This document shows, piece by piece, positions 20,201 through 29,416 of a stretch of DNA of 60,976 bases (the first letter of the stretch is position 1; the number at the start of each line of letters is the position of its first letter). Source of the DNA: a virus. Made by a program: the position numbers and the translations under genes. The stretch spans positions 1 to 60,976 of the IMG/VR virus record IMGVR_UViG_3300007516_004456; one strand, given 5' to 3'. The notes beneath the pieces are model-generated. The model made no database searches. It saw only the letters and a list, made by a program, of their open reading frames with translations, and was not told the DNA's origin.

Positions 20201-22983
20201 TTCACGAAATGAAGGTTATTGATGGAGATTTATACACCTTAGTTACAGGTAGTGACAATGAGGTTAAAATCATTGATCCTTATATTGATTTGCCGCATCA
20301 AGAAGTCATTATGGATACGACTCCCCCACAGGGACAAATGTTGGCAACGATATTAGGTGGCACTCTAGTTAATGTTTCAATCTCTGAGATTGATGAATAT
20401 ACTCCACTTGATAATCTCTCTGGTGTTAACCAGATGATACTGTCTAATTTTTCGAATTTTACAAGTGATGGATATACGACTCTTTCTGCAATTGATTTTT
20501 CGATAAACATAACACATGATCTTGGTATTACATCTGGAACTCAAAGCACACTTTGGACTCCAGATGGCAGCAGAAACCTTGATCGACTTCGGCTCATTAA
20601 AGATACATCTTTGGTTAATAAATTATGGCTTGGATCGTCTGGACCTGCTGAAGTGTATCAGTCTGATGTCAATATTTCATCTTTTACTTTTGTGCAACAG
20701 TTAGAATCTTCTATAACTTCGTATGTCGATTTTGTAATAGATTTGAATGGTTTAGTCGTTGTTGGTGTTGGTTTTGATTCTAGTAATGCTAAGGTTTATG
20801 TTTCGAATTCCGCACAAACATCTTTTGTTGCGGCTGGTACCGTAAATGGGTATAGAATTCAAGGCGTAACTAAACTAGATGGAAAACTTTATATTGGAAC
20901 TGGTAAAGCTACAGATGGTAAGGGTCGCATTTATTCATTTGATGGGAGTTCTCTTACGGTTTTATTGGAAGACGTAGGAGATACTGTATATTCGCTTTGT
21001 AATGACGGAATTGCTCTTTATGCCGCAACAGGTGATAATGGTAGATTATATCATATTGATTTAGCGAATTTAACGGCATTGATTATTCATACCGATGCTG
21101 ATACGGCATTATTGTCTACTGAAGTTGTATCTCTAGATGGAAATAGGTTTCTTTTCGCCGGAAACAGCGATAGTGGCAATATAGTTCGCACTCCAGTTGA
21201 AGGTTTTACGATTTCAACATCATTTAATACTACAGATGCACAAGTAACAGTGCTTAGAGTATTTAATGGTGATCTTTATGCAGTAGTAGGAGCTGTGGTT
21301 TATAAACTAGAAAGCGGGGCATGGGTGTGGCAGTTTACTCATTCTGTAAACATTAACGATATAGCTGTTACTTCCGATGACACTTTGTACGTTGCGTCGG
21401 ATAGTAGTTTGTCTGTAAAAATTGCGGAATCGCTTAATCGTCGTATTTATTTGAAGCTTATCGATAGAGCAGGAAATGAGTCTGATACTATATTTTATGA
21501 TGTTTCTATTTCTGATTTGCAGGATTTAGTAAATGAAAATCAACTTATTGAGATAGATTCTACAGGAACTACAGTATTCAATATATCAGGTGAGAGTGAT
21601 TTTTATTCTGGTATCAGGGTAGACGAAGAAAGAGGTGAGTATATTAGTGAGATTTTCAATGGAACTAATGAGATTATTAAATGGGATACATTGACATATC
21701 AAGCAACAATTCCAACTAATACTGCTATTAAGTTTTACGCTAGATCGTCTGTATCTAGAACAGATATATTAACGCAAAATTGGCAATCTATTACATTCGA
21801 ATCGTCAAATTCAACAGATATTTCTCATTTTAGTGGGCAGTTTTTCCAGTTTAGAGTAGATATGACAAGCGAGCAGCGAGATATTAGTCCGTCTTTGAGT
21901 CAGGTTGTAGTTCGATCTGTAACTGGCGAATCTGTTCATTTCTTCTCTTCTAATTTTACTTTGGGAAGCAAAATAAGGAAGGGAATATTGACAAGCGAAG
22001 AATTAGTACCAATTGCAGCGGATATTGTTTTTGGCATTAACACTACAGACTCAGTTGATTTTTCTGATTATCAAATTATTGATACAAATAGAGTGTTTGA
22101 TTCTATTGGAGTTGGAGAGAATATGAGAGTTGGTATTAAGCTTCTTACTCCAACGAGAGGGTTGTTGTCTGAAAGTGATATTAGCGAATACGGACCTTAT
22201 TCTACAGATGTTTTTGAAAACACTGTTGATTTTGATTATACGAATAGTGGGGCGACAGCTATATTTGATTTTAGGGTAACTCTATATGAGGATGTTGATT
22301 TATCTAGAGAGGTAGCAACATTATTTACTTCAGAAGATTCTGATGGGTTTAGTATAGATGGAGCTGCGTTTCCATCCGGAGGAAAAAAAATAGCGTCCGG
22401 TAGTAGTATAAGCGTTTTGTTTACCGTACCATTTACAGCTAATATACTTTGTAATACTTTTTACTTTATTAAAATAGAATCATATAATAGTATTTCGTTT
22501 GAGACGATATCTGACAGTAAAACTTTTATTTACGCTTGCAATCCATCTTTCGTGGATAATCTTGATTTTGATTTTACGAATATTACTGGCAGTGCAAAGA
22601 CATATAATTTTCGAGTAAGAACATATAGTGATCCTGAACGAACAACTCTAGTTCAGACATATTATAGCGGAAATAACACAACAGGATGGTTTGTTGATAG
22701 TGTGCAGTTAGCTGAAGGAGGAATTATAGTATCTTCAGGTGAAACTGTAGCTGTAAACTTCACTCCAGACACTAGCGATCTTGAAGCTAATAGACTTTAC
22801 TTCTTTATAATTGATGTATTTGATGGTAGCCAGTTTGTTCTTGCTTCGAATTCCTATACTTTCCAATTCCTCGATATTAGTAGTGAAATATATTGCGGAC
22901 CATACAGTGATGTTCCTGTAGTTAAAAATTTTGGCGTGATGTTCGAGCTTGAAAATAGCGAACATCTAACATTAAACCAGTAA
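17212..22983 (+). CDS. Giant multi-propeller virion protein with duplicated C-terminal beta module
   Basis: A 1,923-residue protein; the ATG is preceded by GAGG 8 nt upstream. The N-terminus (TKGWTFDFTLRV) resembles the LamG-like domain of the preceding gene. Residues ~165-420 form a propeller with blades HAVWQNDGGG, LVYESRRG, IVWEDDR and VVWQDDTTG. Residues ~630-850 look like two-component-regulator-type propeller blades (VIWIGTKNGLVRLF; IATRSGIARMV). A DTTPPQG module follows at ~1035. A third propeller spans ~1120-1420 (KLYIGTGKATDGKGRIYSFD). The last ~220 residues are two copies of a ~111-residue module (from ~1671 and ~1782; VDFDYTN / LDFDFTN). It is probably a large tail fibre or adhesin. 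No hydrolase active site is identifiable. Confidence 0.7.
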   Translation: MTDIIDDRLEPTCEDPSQDSTEYCYFGDLSVDQYSSIHGGKWYYAHDKPGTPWHDRVDNTKGWTFDFTLRVIAVENSEGLTETVKPDGLGVYVNDGTAMEVLYFFTQEIVFENADVKILYDTTALTDYRLLGKGNGLQLFAKSNTEVQYKLIADVPFKETASVEDNSSKAAQVVDTNGDIHAVWQNDGGGLSKIYYAKYTNSTWSDPELLLSDEFNSLNPDLTVDSRGFLYLVYESRRGEQSTVGFMYKNLIGWSSPEFLGGAADWAVNPSIAVDSNDNVHIVWEDDRLLHPEIFYARRLRQTGTWDSVYADPYTGGFGEHEAVHRATQTDLGAFRPSITTYHQRVYISYTEKLSDDTSTISLMEYSQTTESWSGPVDVINGEYAARRADHSDILSHVSGNIFVVWQDDTTGVEEIYSATLYSSMLFMNAAIQLTDAGTIAYRHPKLSMHSTNGNLYVVWYGESLTAEIGAVINDDTLLSSGNSAIYLASYDYLNNDWRSSNQGEYDTIFTTVKDRRAMSPAVPNSFTGSLHILYDAIESESGGDGYLPQTEFYSEIYDGIYDLSEVETFAFVDEEYVERDIQISGQGLRKEIRFGDFSNVLSCNFIFENINYYLGDAVNPLEVLAISPKQFGFDEMRVFDSVVNNYGDAWLATTKGLIFFYNSDNTIYRPSNLTSEIIRGVAFSSDNVIFCVALGRKIYYSTDHATFVELTGHALTDNDDGEITSIAFDDQNRMILGMEKGIRIFNIIVTNEFDNVLSITGSKETISEVEGEYVTCVESDVNNVIWIGTKNGLVRLFKSNTLRFTTNQGLQSNYINGIALRSPSIRYIATRSGIARMVGSSIDSMDSSNVDILSNNVKAVSWTDPDILWASTLSYVNQIKVDDFDGNHTVVRYGPSDYSLESDAFDDQRTFFINVEGSAFENVSIPENAVVEIYLNGNKIDFGYELSRSQKVLRFLMDLQSSDIIDVVIRNDVKIYTSLSQNRAAVASQGAKTIEVHEMKVIDGDLYTLVTGSDNEVKIIDPYIDLPHQEVIMDTTPPQGQMLATILGGTLVNVSISEIDEYTPLDNLSGVNQMILSNFSNFTSDGYTTLSAIDFSINITHDLGITSGTQSTLWTPDGSRNLDRLRLIKDTSLVNKLWLGSSGPAEVYQSDVNISSFTFVQQLESSITSYVDFVIDLNGLVVVGVGFDSSNAKVYVSNSAQTSFVAAGTVNGYRIQGVTKLDGKLYIGTGKATDGKGRIYSFDGSSLTVLLEDVGDTVYSLCNDGIALYAATGDNGRLYHIDLANLTALIIHTDADTALLSTEVVSLDGNRFLFAGNSDSGNIVRTPVEGFTISTSFNTTDAQVTVLRVFNGDLYAVVGAVVYKLESGAWVWQFTHSVNINDIAVTSDDTLYVASDSSLSVKIAESLNRRIYLKLIDRAGNESDTIFYDVSISDLQDLVNENQLIEIDSTGTTVFNISGESDFYSGIRVDEERGEYISEIFNGTNEIIKWDTLTYQATIPTNTAIKFYARSSVSRTDILTQNWQSITFESSNSTDISHFSGQFFQFRVDMTSEQRDISPSLSQVVVRSVTGESVHFFSSNFTLGSKIRKGILTSEELVPIAADIVFGINTTDSVDFSDYQIIDTNRVFDSIGVGENMRVGIKLLTPTRGLLSESDISEYGPYSTDVFENTVDFDYTNSGATAIFDFRVTLYEDVDLSREVATLFTSEDSDGFSIDGAAFPSGGKKIASGSSISVLFTVPFTANILCNTFYFIKIESYNSISFETISDSKTFIYACNPSFVDNLDFDFTNITGSAKTYNFRVRTYSDPERTTLVQTYYSGNNTTGWFVDSVQLAEGGIIVSSGETVAVNFTPDTSDLEANRLYFFIIDVFDGSQFVLASNSYTFQFLDISSEIYCGPYSDVPVVKNFGVMFELENSEHLTLNQ

Positions 22984-22984
22984 G

Positions 22985-25900
22985 ATGCCTCTTTTTTCTC
23001 CAACATATCAGTTAGCCATGTTTTTGCCGGGCGAAGGTTTTTCGGTTAGCGCTGATCGTGCGCGAATGGAGATTATTGACAACCAGCTTGGATTTTTGCA
23101 CGATATAGTAGGAGACGGTCGTATTACAGGCTGGGCTGTTACTGACACTTCTTCTGGCGGTATTCCGTCTATCAATATTAGTGCAGGGATGGGTATAATT
23201 GATCGGTTTGTTGTTCGATCTTTTGGTAGTTTTGATATTACTTTGCTTGATAATAGAGAACTATATCTTTATATGAGGCGTAAGCAAAATATCATTGGTG
23301 GATTTAGTGGTTTTTCGGATATGGCAAATTATGTTCATGTCGATTCTGCTGACGTTGATCCTTATACTGGATTGAGTGATCCAGCTCCACCTATAGGATT
23401 TAGTGTAACATCTAGTTCTCGTAATAGTATTTCGCTAACATGGGATGCTAATTCGGAACCAGATTTTAATCGTTATATTGTGCAGCGAAGTCCTGATGGA
23501 CTGACCTATACTAAGATAAAGCAAACGACGTTAACAAGCTATGTCGATATTAATTTAACTCAAGATACGACTTATTATTATAGATTAATTGCTGTAGATT
23601 TGAGTGATAATGAGTCTGATCCATCTCCTCTTACAACAAGTACTCAACAAGATTTAAGAACCCCGCTTAATGCTAGTTTGATTAAGGGATTTGGAGGAGA
23701 TGGGATTATACAGATTTTGTATTCCGATTCGCCGCTTGGAGAAGTAGACCATTATGAGGCTATCATTCAAGAGGTTGACGGTGAATTCCAGGTTTTAGGA
23801 TCATCATTTATAGTGACTGCATCAGTTGATGATAGCTTATTGATTATCGAAGACAATATTGACAATGGATCAGTATATAAAGTCCAGTTTTATGCCGTTA
23901 GCGTAAATGGAATAACTTCAGATCAGGCTACTTTTTTTGTTTTTCCGGCAGCTGATTTTGGACCAACAGAAGTTTCGGATATAGATGTAAGCTTTGCTGC
24001 CGGAGGTAATACTGACGGTAATATTGCGGTAACAGTTTCTTGGACACCGGGTGGTAGTGAATACGAAACTCATCCTGATGCTTATGTTTTAAAATTTTTC
24101 ACTAATGACGGTCGAGGATCAAACACCATTACAGTATCTAGTTCAACGAGTCGTACTGTAATGGTTCTTAATTTTACTTCGGCAAGTGGAACAAAATTTG
24201 AGCTTATTACTCCTAGAACTGATTATATAGTTAGGGTGCAAGCAAAAAATACTGATGGGGATATTAGTAATGGTATATTCCGTTTTTTTGAAACACCGAC
24301 ATTCAAACCACTTTCTATGCCCCGCAATCTATCAGTCACTAAAGAGACTGATTTGGTTATCATGGTATCTTGGGATAATAGTACAAGTATATTTACTCAC
24401 AACGTTTTAACTATCACGAGACAATATCTTGTCGATAGCTCTACTACGATTTTATTGAATGGATTAAATATTGGGGCGGTACGGTCTTATTCTCTTGATA
24501 GTTCAGTATTTCTGGAAAACTCCATATATACTTTTCAGCTTGTTGCTTTGGATGAATTCGGTAATGTTAGTCCAACGGCTACTGGGTCTTATACTACGAC
24601 AGCAACAAACCTTACAGATCGCCCTCCCGTTCCTGATAATCAATTTGTGGTGTATGGAGATAAATTAGCTAGTTTAACATGGAAGGAGCCGGATACAGAA
24701 GATTTTGAAGTAGCTTATTATCGTATTTGGCGGGCAAGTACAATTGTTCCTGTCTTGGCTAGTCAATTTAGTCTTATTGAGACCGTTCCCGCAGATCAAT
24801 TGCAATATGTTGATTATACGGTTGAGAACGGAACAGGATATTCATATTTTGTAACAACTGTTGATGTTTTGGGTAGAGAGTCAGAAAATCCTATTAATGA
24901 TGGATATTTTCGATATCCTTTGTTGACTGCTCATCCAACAGCGAATGCTCAATTTTCAAATACGGAGAATGTAATCGTTTCTCAGCAAAGTCAGACACCA
25001 GGAGATCCTGGTTTTTATAATGCTATTATTGCATGGGATTTGTCTACTGGTATTTTTGACGGTTATGAGATTTGGCGATCTGATAATAATACTTATGAGT
25101 TCATTGTGGTAGGACATGCCTCTCCTTCAGATACATCGTATGTAGATGAAGAAGCTTTATTAATTGATGGATATACTTATTACTATCTTGTTCGTAAATT
25201 TAGGAATGAAGTCGATCCTATAATATTGGAATCAGCAACATCCCCACAAGGTTCTATACTTATATCTAAAATTATTACATCAAGTGGATTGTCAACGATT
25301 GATGAGACGGTTGCAACCGAGCTAGAAAATATGGAAGACCCGATTCGTGCTGCTACTCAAATACAAATAAAATCTCATAAGCACAACTATCCAGAAAATG
25401 GAACGGATAAAAGAGTTAGCTTTAACGACAATTTTATTTTAGATGAGTGGACAACGACTGATTATCAAACATACACTACCGAGCAATCTGTTAGTGGATC
25501 AACTACATATATAGTTAAAGTAAATGGCAAAATTACAGATTTGCTTTATAGTTTTAATCTATCAACTGGCGTGCTTTCTTTTGAACGGAAGTTTTATTCT
25601 ACATTTAGTTTTGTTTCTGGTGAATTTGATTCAGCTCCAACTATTACTGTAGAATTGCAGGGAGCTTCTGAGACACAAGGAGAACTGCCGAATTTTAGAG
25701 TCGGTTCCTTAAGTTCGTCTCAATTCTCTAGCGGTCGTTTAAGGGTTGCGCAAATTCCAACGTATGACCATGAAGGTCGTTTGAATGAAAAACTTATTCC
25801 TACACAGGAAAATACTGAAACTTCTGATTATACAATATATTCGTTAGCGGATGTTTCTGAAACCCTTGGGGACGGAACGACTTTCTATGACCTTATTGGT

Positions 25901-28552
25901 GTTGTAGGAGAATCTGATGGATTATTGGCTGCTACCAGTAGAGGGGTATTAAAGAGTGACGATTTTGGTACTAGTTGGAATGCTGTATTTGAACCTAATT
26001 ATCCTACTACTAAGTTATTTTACTCTGCAACTGCTGGCAAATATTTTGTCTTAACTCCGGGGGGAGTATTTGCTAGTGACGGAGATTTATCTGATTGGGC
26101 AAGAACTAATGGACTAAACAATGATAAAATTATTCGGGATATTATTGAAGATAATAGCGGTAATATTTATGTGTCTACTGATCTTGGAGTTTCAACGATT
26201 GCCGCTGATACGATTGCAACTTCTTTAATATGGGAACAGTCTGCACTGTTTAGCGCTAGCAGTACAGAAGCATATGCATTGCTTTATGACGGCACAAGAG
26301 ATAGAGTTATTGCCAGTAATGAGTTAGGAGTTTTATCTTCAACGAATCAAGGAGCAAGCTGGGTATTTACTGGCGAATTTGATGAATTTATTAAGTTCTA
26401 CTCTTTGATTGAATCTGGCGGATATATTTTTGGGATTGCGAATAAATCTGTTTGGAGGAGAGGTCCGTCTGATTCTGTTTTTGAAAGAATAGCTGAAATT
26501 CCATCCGAAAAAAGTCGTCGAGCAGTTATTTATGAAGAACGATTATTAATTTCTACTGAAGATGGGTTGATTAGTTCTTCTGCTGGTGTTGATATTTTTA
26601 CAGCAACAGACATTGAGCTTGATCTTAATTTCCCGCAAATATCCCGTAATGGAAGAGCATTACCAGTAACGGCTATTGCTGTTGTTGATGGCTTGTTGAT
26701 GATTGGGACGGATAAGAATTTGTTCATTTCTGACAAAAATTATCGTCCATGGACACAATATAGTGAAACATGGTCGCAATATAACGAAACGGCTACCGTA
26801 GTTCCTACGATATATGTAAATAGTTCGGTTGTTATTGTTGGTGTTTATTGTGCGTCTGCTGGTGATTTGCAGTCAATAGTTTTTGATGAAAGAAATAAAC
26901 CTAATAGTATCGTTACTGTTGCTAATCAATATGCGATATTTACCGTAGAGAAAGGAGGCTGGTCTAATCTTCTATATGACGCTCCCGTAGATTTACGAGT
27001 AAATGCAACTACCATACAAAGTAATATTCAAGGATCAATTGAACGATCTACGATCTCTGCTATAAGTCTTCCGTCTGTTGCTGAAAGAACTTCTAATTTC
27101 GCTATAGCTAAAAATAAAAGAGCATCTCTCGTAGAGTCTATTTCAGCAATAGGTAGTAGTGAATCAGAAGACAGTATTACGGCTGCTGAATTAAGGAATT
27201 TGTTTTCGGATATCGAGGGATTTTTGTCGGAACTAATTCCTTCTGCGAGAGTTGTTATTATCGTTGATGAGAATGGAATAGAGACTTTTGCTTCTTTCGT
27301 ATTCCCAAATGTTAGTGCTAATTTTACTGGTGGAGCAATAGACGTAACAGAAGGAATTGTTACTTTTGCTTCAGCGTACGATAAATATGATGATTTGAGA
27401 ATAGATATTCATAAGTGTTTGGTTGATAATATCGGGGAGAACACTCATCAACAAATTGATGATGCTTTTGAAAATGTAAATTCAGGATTACCAGGCGGTT
27501 TGTCTGTTGTTCAGCAGGCAAATATTTTGAAGTTTGATATTTTTAATCAACGACAATGGCCGTTGGAGAGAATGACTATTAGTCCGCTGTATCAAGCATC
27601 GACTATTATTCCTGGAACGAGATCGTGGTACGACCGATTAAATTCTACTATTGATTATACAGAACAAATTTTAGAAGAAGATATTAATGGCAGCTTAGCA
27701 TACGCTTCAGCTGTTATTTATCTTTCTGCTTATGGTAGAGTTTTAGTTGGAGGTGATAACGGATTTTTGAGAATTAGTACTGATACGTTGAATATTGAAT
27801 ATGACCAATTCGATTCTGATGAGACAGATTTTACTAGAGCATTTGTTAATTTTAACAACAATCTTTATGCTTTAACAAATAGTCGTTTGTATAAGAGTGA
27901 AGATGGAGGAATGATTTGGGAGCCAGAAGATAGAAGTGGTTTACCTAACGATCTATTTAATATAGTAACTATTGGGGGGAATCTCATTATTAGTGGTTCT
28001 GGCGGACTTTATTTACGATCAGCTAATGATGCTAATTGGCAACAAGTACTTGAGTCAACTAACAATATTGAAGTGATTATTTCCCCGGACCTTTCATTCG
28101 CTTTCGATGGAGCGAAGGTATATTCATCGAATAGTGGTTTGGTTTGGAATGAAAAAAGCTCGTTTGTTCAGAGTTTTTCTATTCGTTCTGCTGTTAAATT
28201 CCGTTCTTTGATTTTTCTAGCGACTAGTGCTGGACTATACAAAGATGACGGTACTCTCTATAGTAGTAATGGTCGAGTCGGTCTAATCGATGTAGCTGGA
28301 GATGTTACACAATCAGCAGTACTTGGATTTAATGATGTTATTGTAAGCGACACTTCGGTTTATGCGGCATCTAGTAATGGATCGTATTACCAACTGTTGA
28401 GCAATGCTTGGACATTAAATACAGTATCCGCTTTAGATACTATTCATAAAATGTTATTAGTTGGAGACGATCTTTGGCTATTTGGGTATGATTTGCTGAA
28501 AGTTCCCGATTTAGAATTTCCGATAAAACTAACAACAGGGATTTCTGTTTAA
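22985..28552 (+). CDS. Giant FN3 and Asp-box (BNR-like) propeller virion protein
   Basis: A 1,855-residue protein starting at ATG one base after the upstream TAA. Residues ~130-760 contain about six fibronectin type III domains (for example SISLTWDANSEPDFNRYIVQ with TTYYYRLIAVD). After a linker around ~900, propeller sequence carries four Asp-box-like motifs: SDDFGTSWNAVF (~990), STNQGASWVFTG (~1118), SEDGGMIWEPED (~1638) and SSNSGLVWNEKS (~1715). Asp boxes (S-x-D-x-G-x-x-W) mark sialidase and BNR-type propellers, but the catalytic Arg triad of true sialidases cannot be assigned, so enzymatic activity is not claimed. The N-terminal DNQLGFLHDIVGDGRITGW may be a virion-attachment domain. Likely a fibre or receptor-binding protein. 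Confidence 0.7.
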   Translation: MPLFSPTYQLAMFLPGEGFSVSADRARMEIIDNQLGFLHDIVGDGRITGWAVTDTSSGGIPSINISAGMGIIDRFVVRSFGSFDITLLDNRELYLYMRRKQNIIGGFSGFSDMANYVHVDSADVDPYTGLSDPAPPIGFSVTSSSRNSISLTWDANSEPDFNRYIVQRSPDGLTYTKIKQTTLTSYVDINLTQDTTYYYRLIAVDLSDNESDPSPLTTSTQQDLRTPLNASLIKGFGGDGIIQILYSDSPLGEVDHYEAIIQEVDGEFQVLGSSFIVTASVDDSLLIIEDNIDNGSVYKVQFYAVSVNGITSDQATFFVFPAADFGPTEVSDIDVSFAAGGNTDGNIAVTVSWTPGGSEYETHPDAYVLKFFTNDGRGSNTITVSSSTSRTVMVLNFTSASGTKFELITPRTDYIVRVQAKNTDGDISNGIFRFFETPTFKPLSMPRNLSVTKETDLVIMVSWDNSTSIFTHNVLTITRQYLVDSSTTILLNGLNIGAVRSYSLDSSVFLENSIYTFQLVALDEFGNVSPTATGSYTTTATNLTDRPPVPDNQFVVYGDKLASLTWKEPDTEDFEVAYYRIWRASTIVPVLASQFSLIETVPADQLQYVDYTVENGTGYSYFVTTVDVLGRESENPINDGYFRYPLLTAHPTANAQFSNTENVIVSQQSQTPGDPGFYNAIIAWDLSTGIFDGYEIWRSDNNTYEFIVVGHASPSDTSYVDEEALLIDGYTYYYLVRKFRNEVDPIILESATSPQGSILISKIITSSGLSTIDETVATELENMEDPIRAATQIQIKSHKHNYPENGTDKRVSFNDNFILDEWTTTDYQTYTTEQSVSGSTTYIVKVNGKITDLLYSFNLSTGVLSFERKFYSTFSFVSGEFDSAPTITVELQGASETQGELPNFRVGSLSSSQFSSGRLRVAQIPTYDHEGRLNEKLIPTQENTETSDYTIYSLADVSETLGDGTTFYDLIGVVGESDGLLAATSRGVLKSDDFGTSWNAVFEPNYPTTKLFYSATAGKYFVLTPGGVFASDGDLSDWARTNGLNNDKIIRDIIEDNSGNIYVSTDLGVSTIAADTIATSLIWEQSALFSASSTEAYALLYDGTRDRVIASNELGVLSSTNQGASWVFTGEFDEFIKFYSLIESGGYIFGIANKSVWRRGPSDSVFERIAEIPSEKSRRAVIYEERLLISTEDGLISSSAGVDIFTATDIELDLNFPQISRNGRALPVTAIAVVDGLLMIGTDKNLFISDKNYRPWTQYSETWSQYNETATVVPTIYVNSSVVIVGVYCASAGDLQSIVFDERNKPNSIVTVANQYAIFTVEKGGWSNLLYDAPVDLRVNATTIQSNIQGSIERSTISAISLPSVAERTSNFAIAKNKRASLVESISAIGSSESEDSITAAELRNLFSDIEGFLSELIPSARVVIIVDENGIETFASFVFPNVSANFTGGAIDVTEGIVTFASAYDKYDDLRIDIHKCLVDNIGENTHQQIDDAFENVNSGLPGGLSVVQQANILKFDIFNQRQWPLERMTISPLYQASTIIPGTRSWYDRLNSTIDYTEQILEEDINGSLAYASAVIYLSAYGRVLVGGDNGFLRISTDTLNIEYDQFDSDETDFTRAFVNFNNNLYALTNSRLYKSEDGGMIWEPEDRSGLPNDLFNIVTIGGNLIISGSGGLYLRSANDANWQQVLESTNNIEVIISPDLSFAFDGAKVYSSNSGLVWNEKSSFVQSFSIRSAVKFRSLIFLATSAGLYKDDGTLYSSNGRVGLIDVAGDVTQSAVLGFNDVIVSDTSVYAASSNGSYYQLLSNAWTLNTVSALDTIHKMLLVGDDLWLFGYDLLKVPDLEFPIKLTTGISV

Positions 28553-28556
28553 GGAG
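28551..28556 (+). promoter_or_regulatory. Strong ribosome-binding site AAGGAG that fixes the next start
   Basis: AAGGAG overlaps the upstream TAA stop and lies 5 nt before the ATG at 28562. This supports ATG 28562 over the in-frame GTG at 28556, which lies inside the site itself. Confidence 0.7.
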
Positions 28557-28561
28557 TGTTG

Positions 28562-29416
28562 ATGACTCAAGTGAAACTAGCGCAGATTTTTGAAGTAGAT
28601 GGTTATTTTGAGCCTACTAAGGTATCTCTCTATCTTAAACGAGCAGGATATAATTCTGCTAGCTATTTCGATTTGTCGGATGATCCATCTATTGATTCAA
28701 CTAATTTTTCTAGCATATCACAAGGTAATGGTAGCGTTTTAATTCTTGAAGATATCTATAGTGGATGGACAGGAAACGGTTATTTGTCTTACCAGAGTAT
28801 TGCTGGGTCTGGCACAGATGCTATAGTGAGATATCCGATTAGGGCGTCGTCTGCCGGAATATACGACTTATGGTTACGGTACAGATCGTCTGCTGGATCG
28901 TTTTCTGCGGATATCTATATCGATGGAAATTTCGTTCAAACGATAACAGAGGTTCCTCCTTCTACTGATTGGGAATGGATTCAGGGAAGTTTTGTTGTAC
29001 CGGACAGTGAAACGCATACGCTTGGAATAGTTTTGAAGGAATTAAATACCTCTTTAGACAAGATATACATTGCTGCCAATTCAACCGATCCAAGTAATGA
29101 GTATGGCGGACCAGCGTTGACTGCGAGTCCATTTATAACGGCTCATCTTCAGCTATACACTTTAACGAACGAAGTTGAGCCTAACAGTCCGTTATTGATT
29201 TATGACTATTCTACAACACTTAGCGATATAGTTGCTGACGGTTGGTATAATTTTGCTCTTACTATAATAGATGGCTCCTCTTATGATTTTGACTCTTCGT
29301 ATGCAATAGTTTTTTCTACTAGCGGAGGAGGAAGTAAAAATTATTTAATTTGGGAATTAGTAGATAACGATGAATATTTTGCAACTCCTTCTGCAATAAA
29401 ATTTGAAAATGACTGA
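28562..29416 (+). CDS. CBM-like beta-sandwich virion protein
   Basis: A 284-residue protein; ATG 28562 is chosen because a strong AAGGAG lies 5 nt upstream. Residues ~60-175 resemble a carbohydrate-binding module of the CBM6/CBM35 jelly-roll type: GYLSYQSIAGSGTDAIVRYP, then AGIYDLWLRYRSSAGSFSAD, IYIDGNFVQTI, WEWIQGSFVV and TLGIVLKE. This order (open face, Y-x-L-W-x-R, D-G, W-x-W) is typical, but the sugar-binding residues are not certain. The C-terminal ~90 residues form a second beta-rich domain, perhaps for virion attachment. The stop overlaps the start of the next giant gene by 8 nt. Glycan binding is an inference. Confidence 0.65.
   Translation: MTQVKLAQIFEVDGYFEPTKVSLYLKRAGYNSASYFDLSDDPSIDSTNFSSISQGNGSVLILEDIYSGWTGNGYLSYQSIAGSGTDAIVRYPIRASSAGIYDLWLRYRSSAGSFSADIYIDGNFVQTITEVPPSTDWEWIQGSFVVPDSETHTLGIVLKELNTSLDKIYIAANSTDPSNEYGGPALTASPFITAHLQLYTLTNEVEPNSPLLIYDYSTTLSDIVADGWYNFALTIIDGSSYDFDSSYAIVFSTSGGGSKNYLIWELVDNDEYFATPSAIKFEND

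Noticed and set aside
23500-28552. Catalytic sialidase in the Asp-box protein
   Set aside because: Asp boxes are present, but the Arg triad, catalytic Asp and nucleophilic Tyr/Glu pair cannot be assigned by eye. Asp boxes also occur in non-enzymatic propellers.
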